The position numbers and the translations under genes were made by a program. Below are positions 63,894-64,000 of a stretch of 64,000 bases of DNA, one piece after another. Origin of the DNA: Amoebidium appalachense (Eukaryota; Ichthyosporea); the NCBI GenBank assembly GCA_963693365.1, contig CAVNZM010000007.1, forward strand, positions 248,001-312,000, read 5' to 3'. The notes below the pieces were generated by a model. It was not told the DNA's origin. It worked only from the letters and a program-made list of their open reading frames with translations, and ran no database searches. Positions within the stretch are counted from its first letter, which is position 1, and the number at the start of each line of letters is the position of its first letter.

Positions 63894-64000
63894 ATGGCAC
63901 CCAGAGTGGAGGATGATTCTGCCCCACAAGAAAATTGGGGAAACGTGAAGTGCTGGGCTTCCTGCTTCGAGAAATTCGGTGTGTTGACCCACCTGTCATT
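63894..64000 (+). CDS. Possible start of a gene cut by the window end
   Basis: An ATG in a favourable context (ATCACCATGGC) opens a frame of 35 codons (MAPRVEDDSAPQENWG, then NVKCWASCFEKFGVLTHLS) that is still open at the window edge. There is too little protein to name a family. Its distance from repeats and its good start context support coding. Confidence 0.4.
   Translation, partial: MAPRVEDDSAPQENWGNVKCWASCFEKFGVLTHLS

Overview
This is nuclear DNA from an intron-rich eukaryote that uses the standard code: TAA, TAG and TGA all end recognisable proteins here. Coding exons are short islands flanked by GT-AG splice sites inside introns loaded with poly-C/poly-G runs of up to about 80 bases and (GT)n/(CA)n microsatellites. 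I cannot assign the lineage from sequence alone; a protist or other simple eukaryote is my inference. No bacterial operons, rRNA, CRISPR array or intact tRNA gene were seen.

Layout, left to right. (1) 1-574: 3' end of a Gly-rich repeat protein. (2) 3335-4676 (-): TRM6, the non-catalytic subunit of the tRNA m1A58 methyltransferase. (3) 6067-17891 (+): TRM1, the tRNA m2,2G26 dimethyltransferase, 14 coding exons and 552 aa, head-to-head with TRM6. (4) 19301-20619 (+): an intronless F-box/leucine-rich protein with two frame breaks. (5) 24362-26662 (+): a secreted flavin amine oxidase in three exons. (6) 27229-27827 and 29471-29684: two unrecognised, frame-broken ORFs. (7) 31931-32919 (-): a SAYSvFN-domain (SAYSD1) protein in two exons, head-to-head with (8) 33822-61941 (+), a full-length ABCC/MRP1-type transporter of about 1,466 aa that I resolved into 35 exons. 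(9) 62214-63209 (-): an unrecognised coiled-coil protein. (10) 63894-64000 (+): the start of another possible gene.

TRM6 and TRM1 act on the same substrate class, tRNA, at positions 58 and 26, and share a 1.4 kb divergent upstream region. The ABC transporter and the SAYSD1-like gene also share a divergent upstream region, but I see no functional link between them. The TRM1 and ABCC exon models are self-consistent: reading phase is preserved across nearly every junction and family motifs appear in order.

The most notable non-gene signals are: single extra bases, mostly in short homopolymers, that break otherwise coherent genes at six loci, always in the same direction; a tRNA-derived SINE-like repeat whose 3' end runs into poly-C; a 1 kb terminal-inverted-repeat element in a TRM1 intron; a foldback element in an ABCC intron; minisatellites whose units abut or contain the 3' splice site; and a consistent polarity of intron repeats, GT/G-rich near donors and CA/C-rich near acceptors, which also holds for the minus-strand gene.
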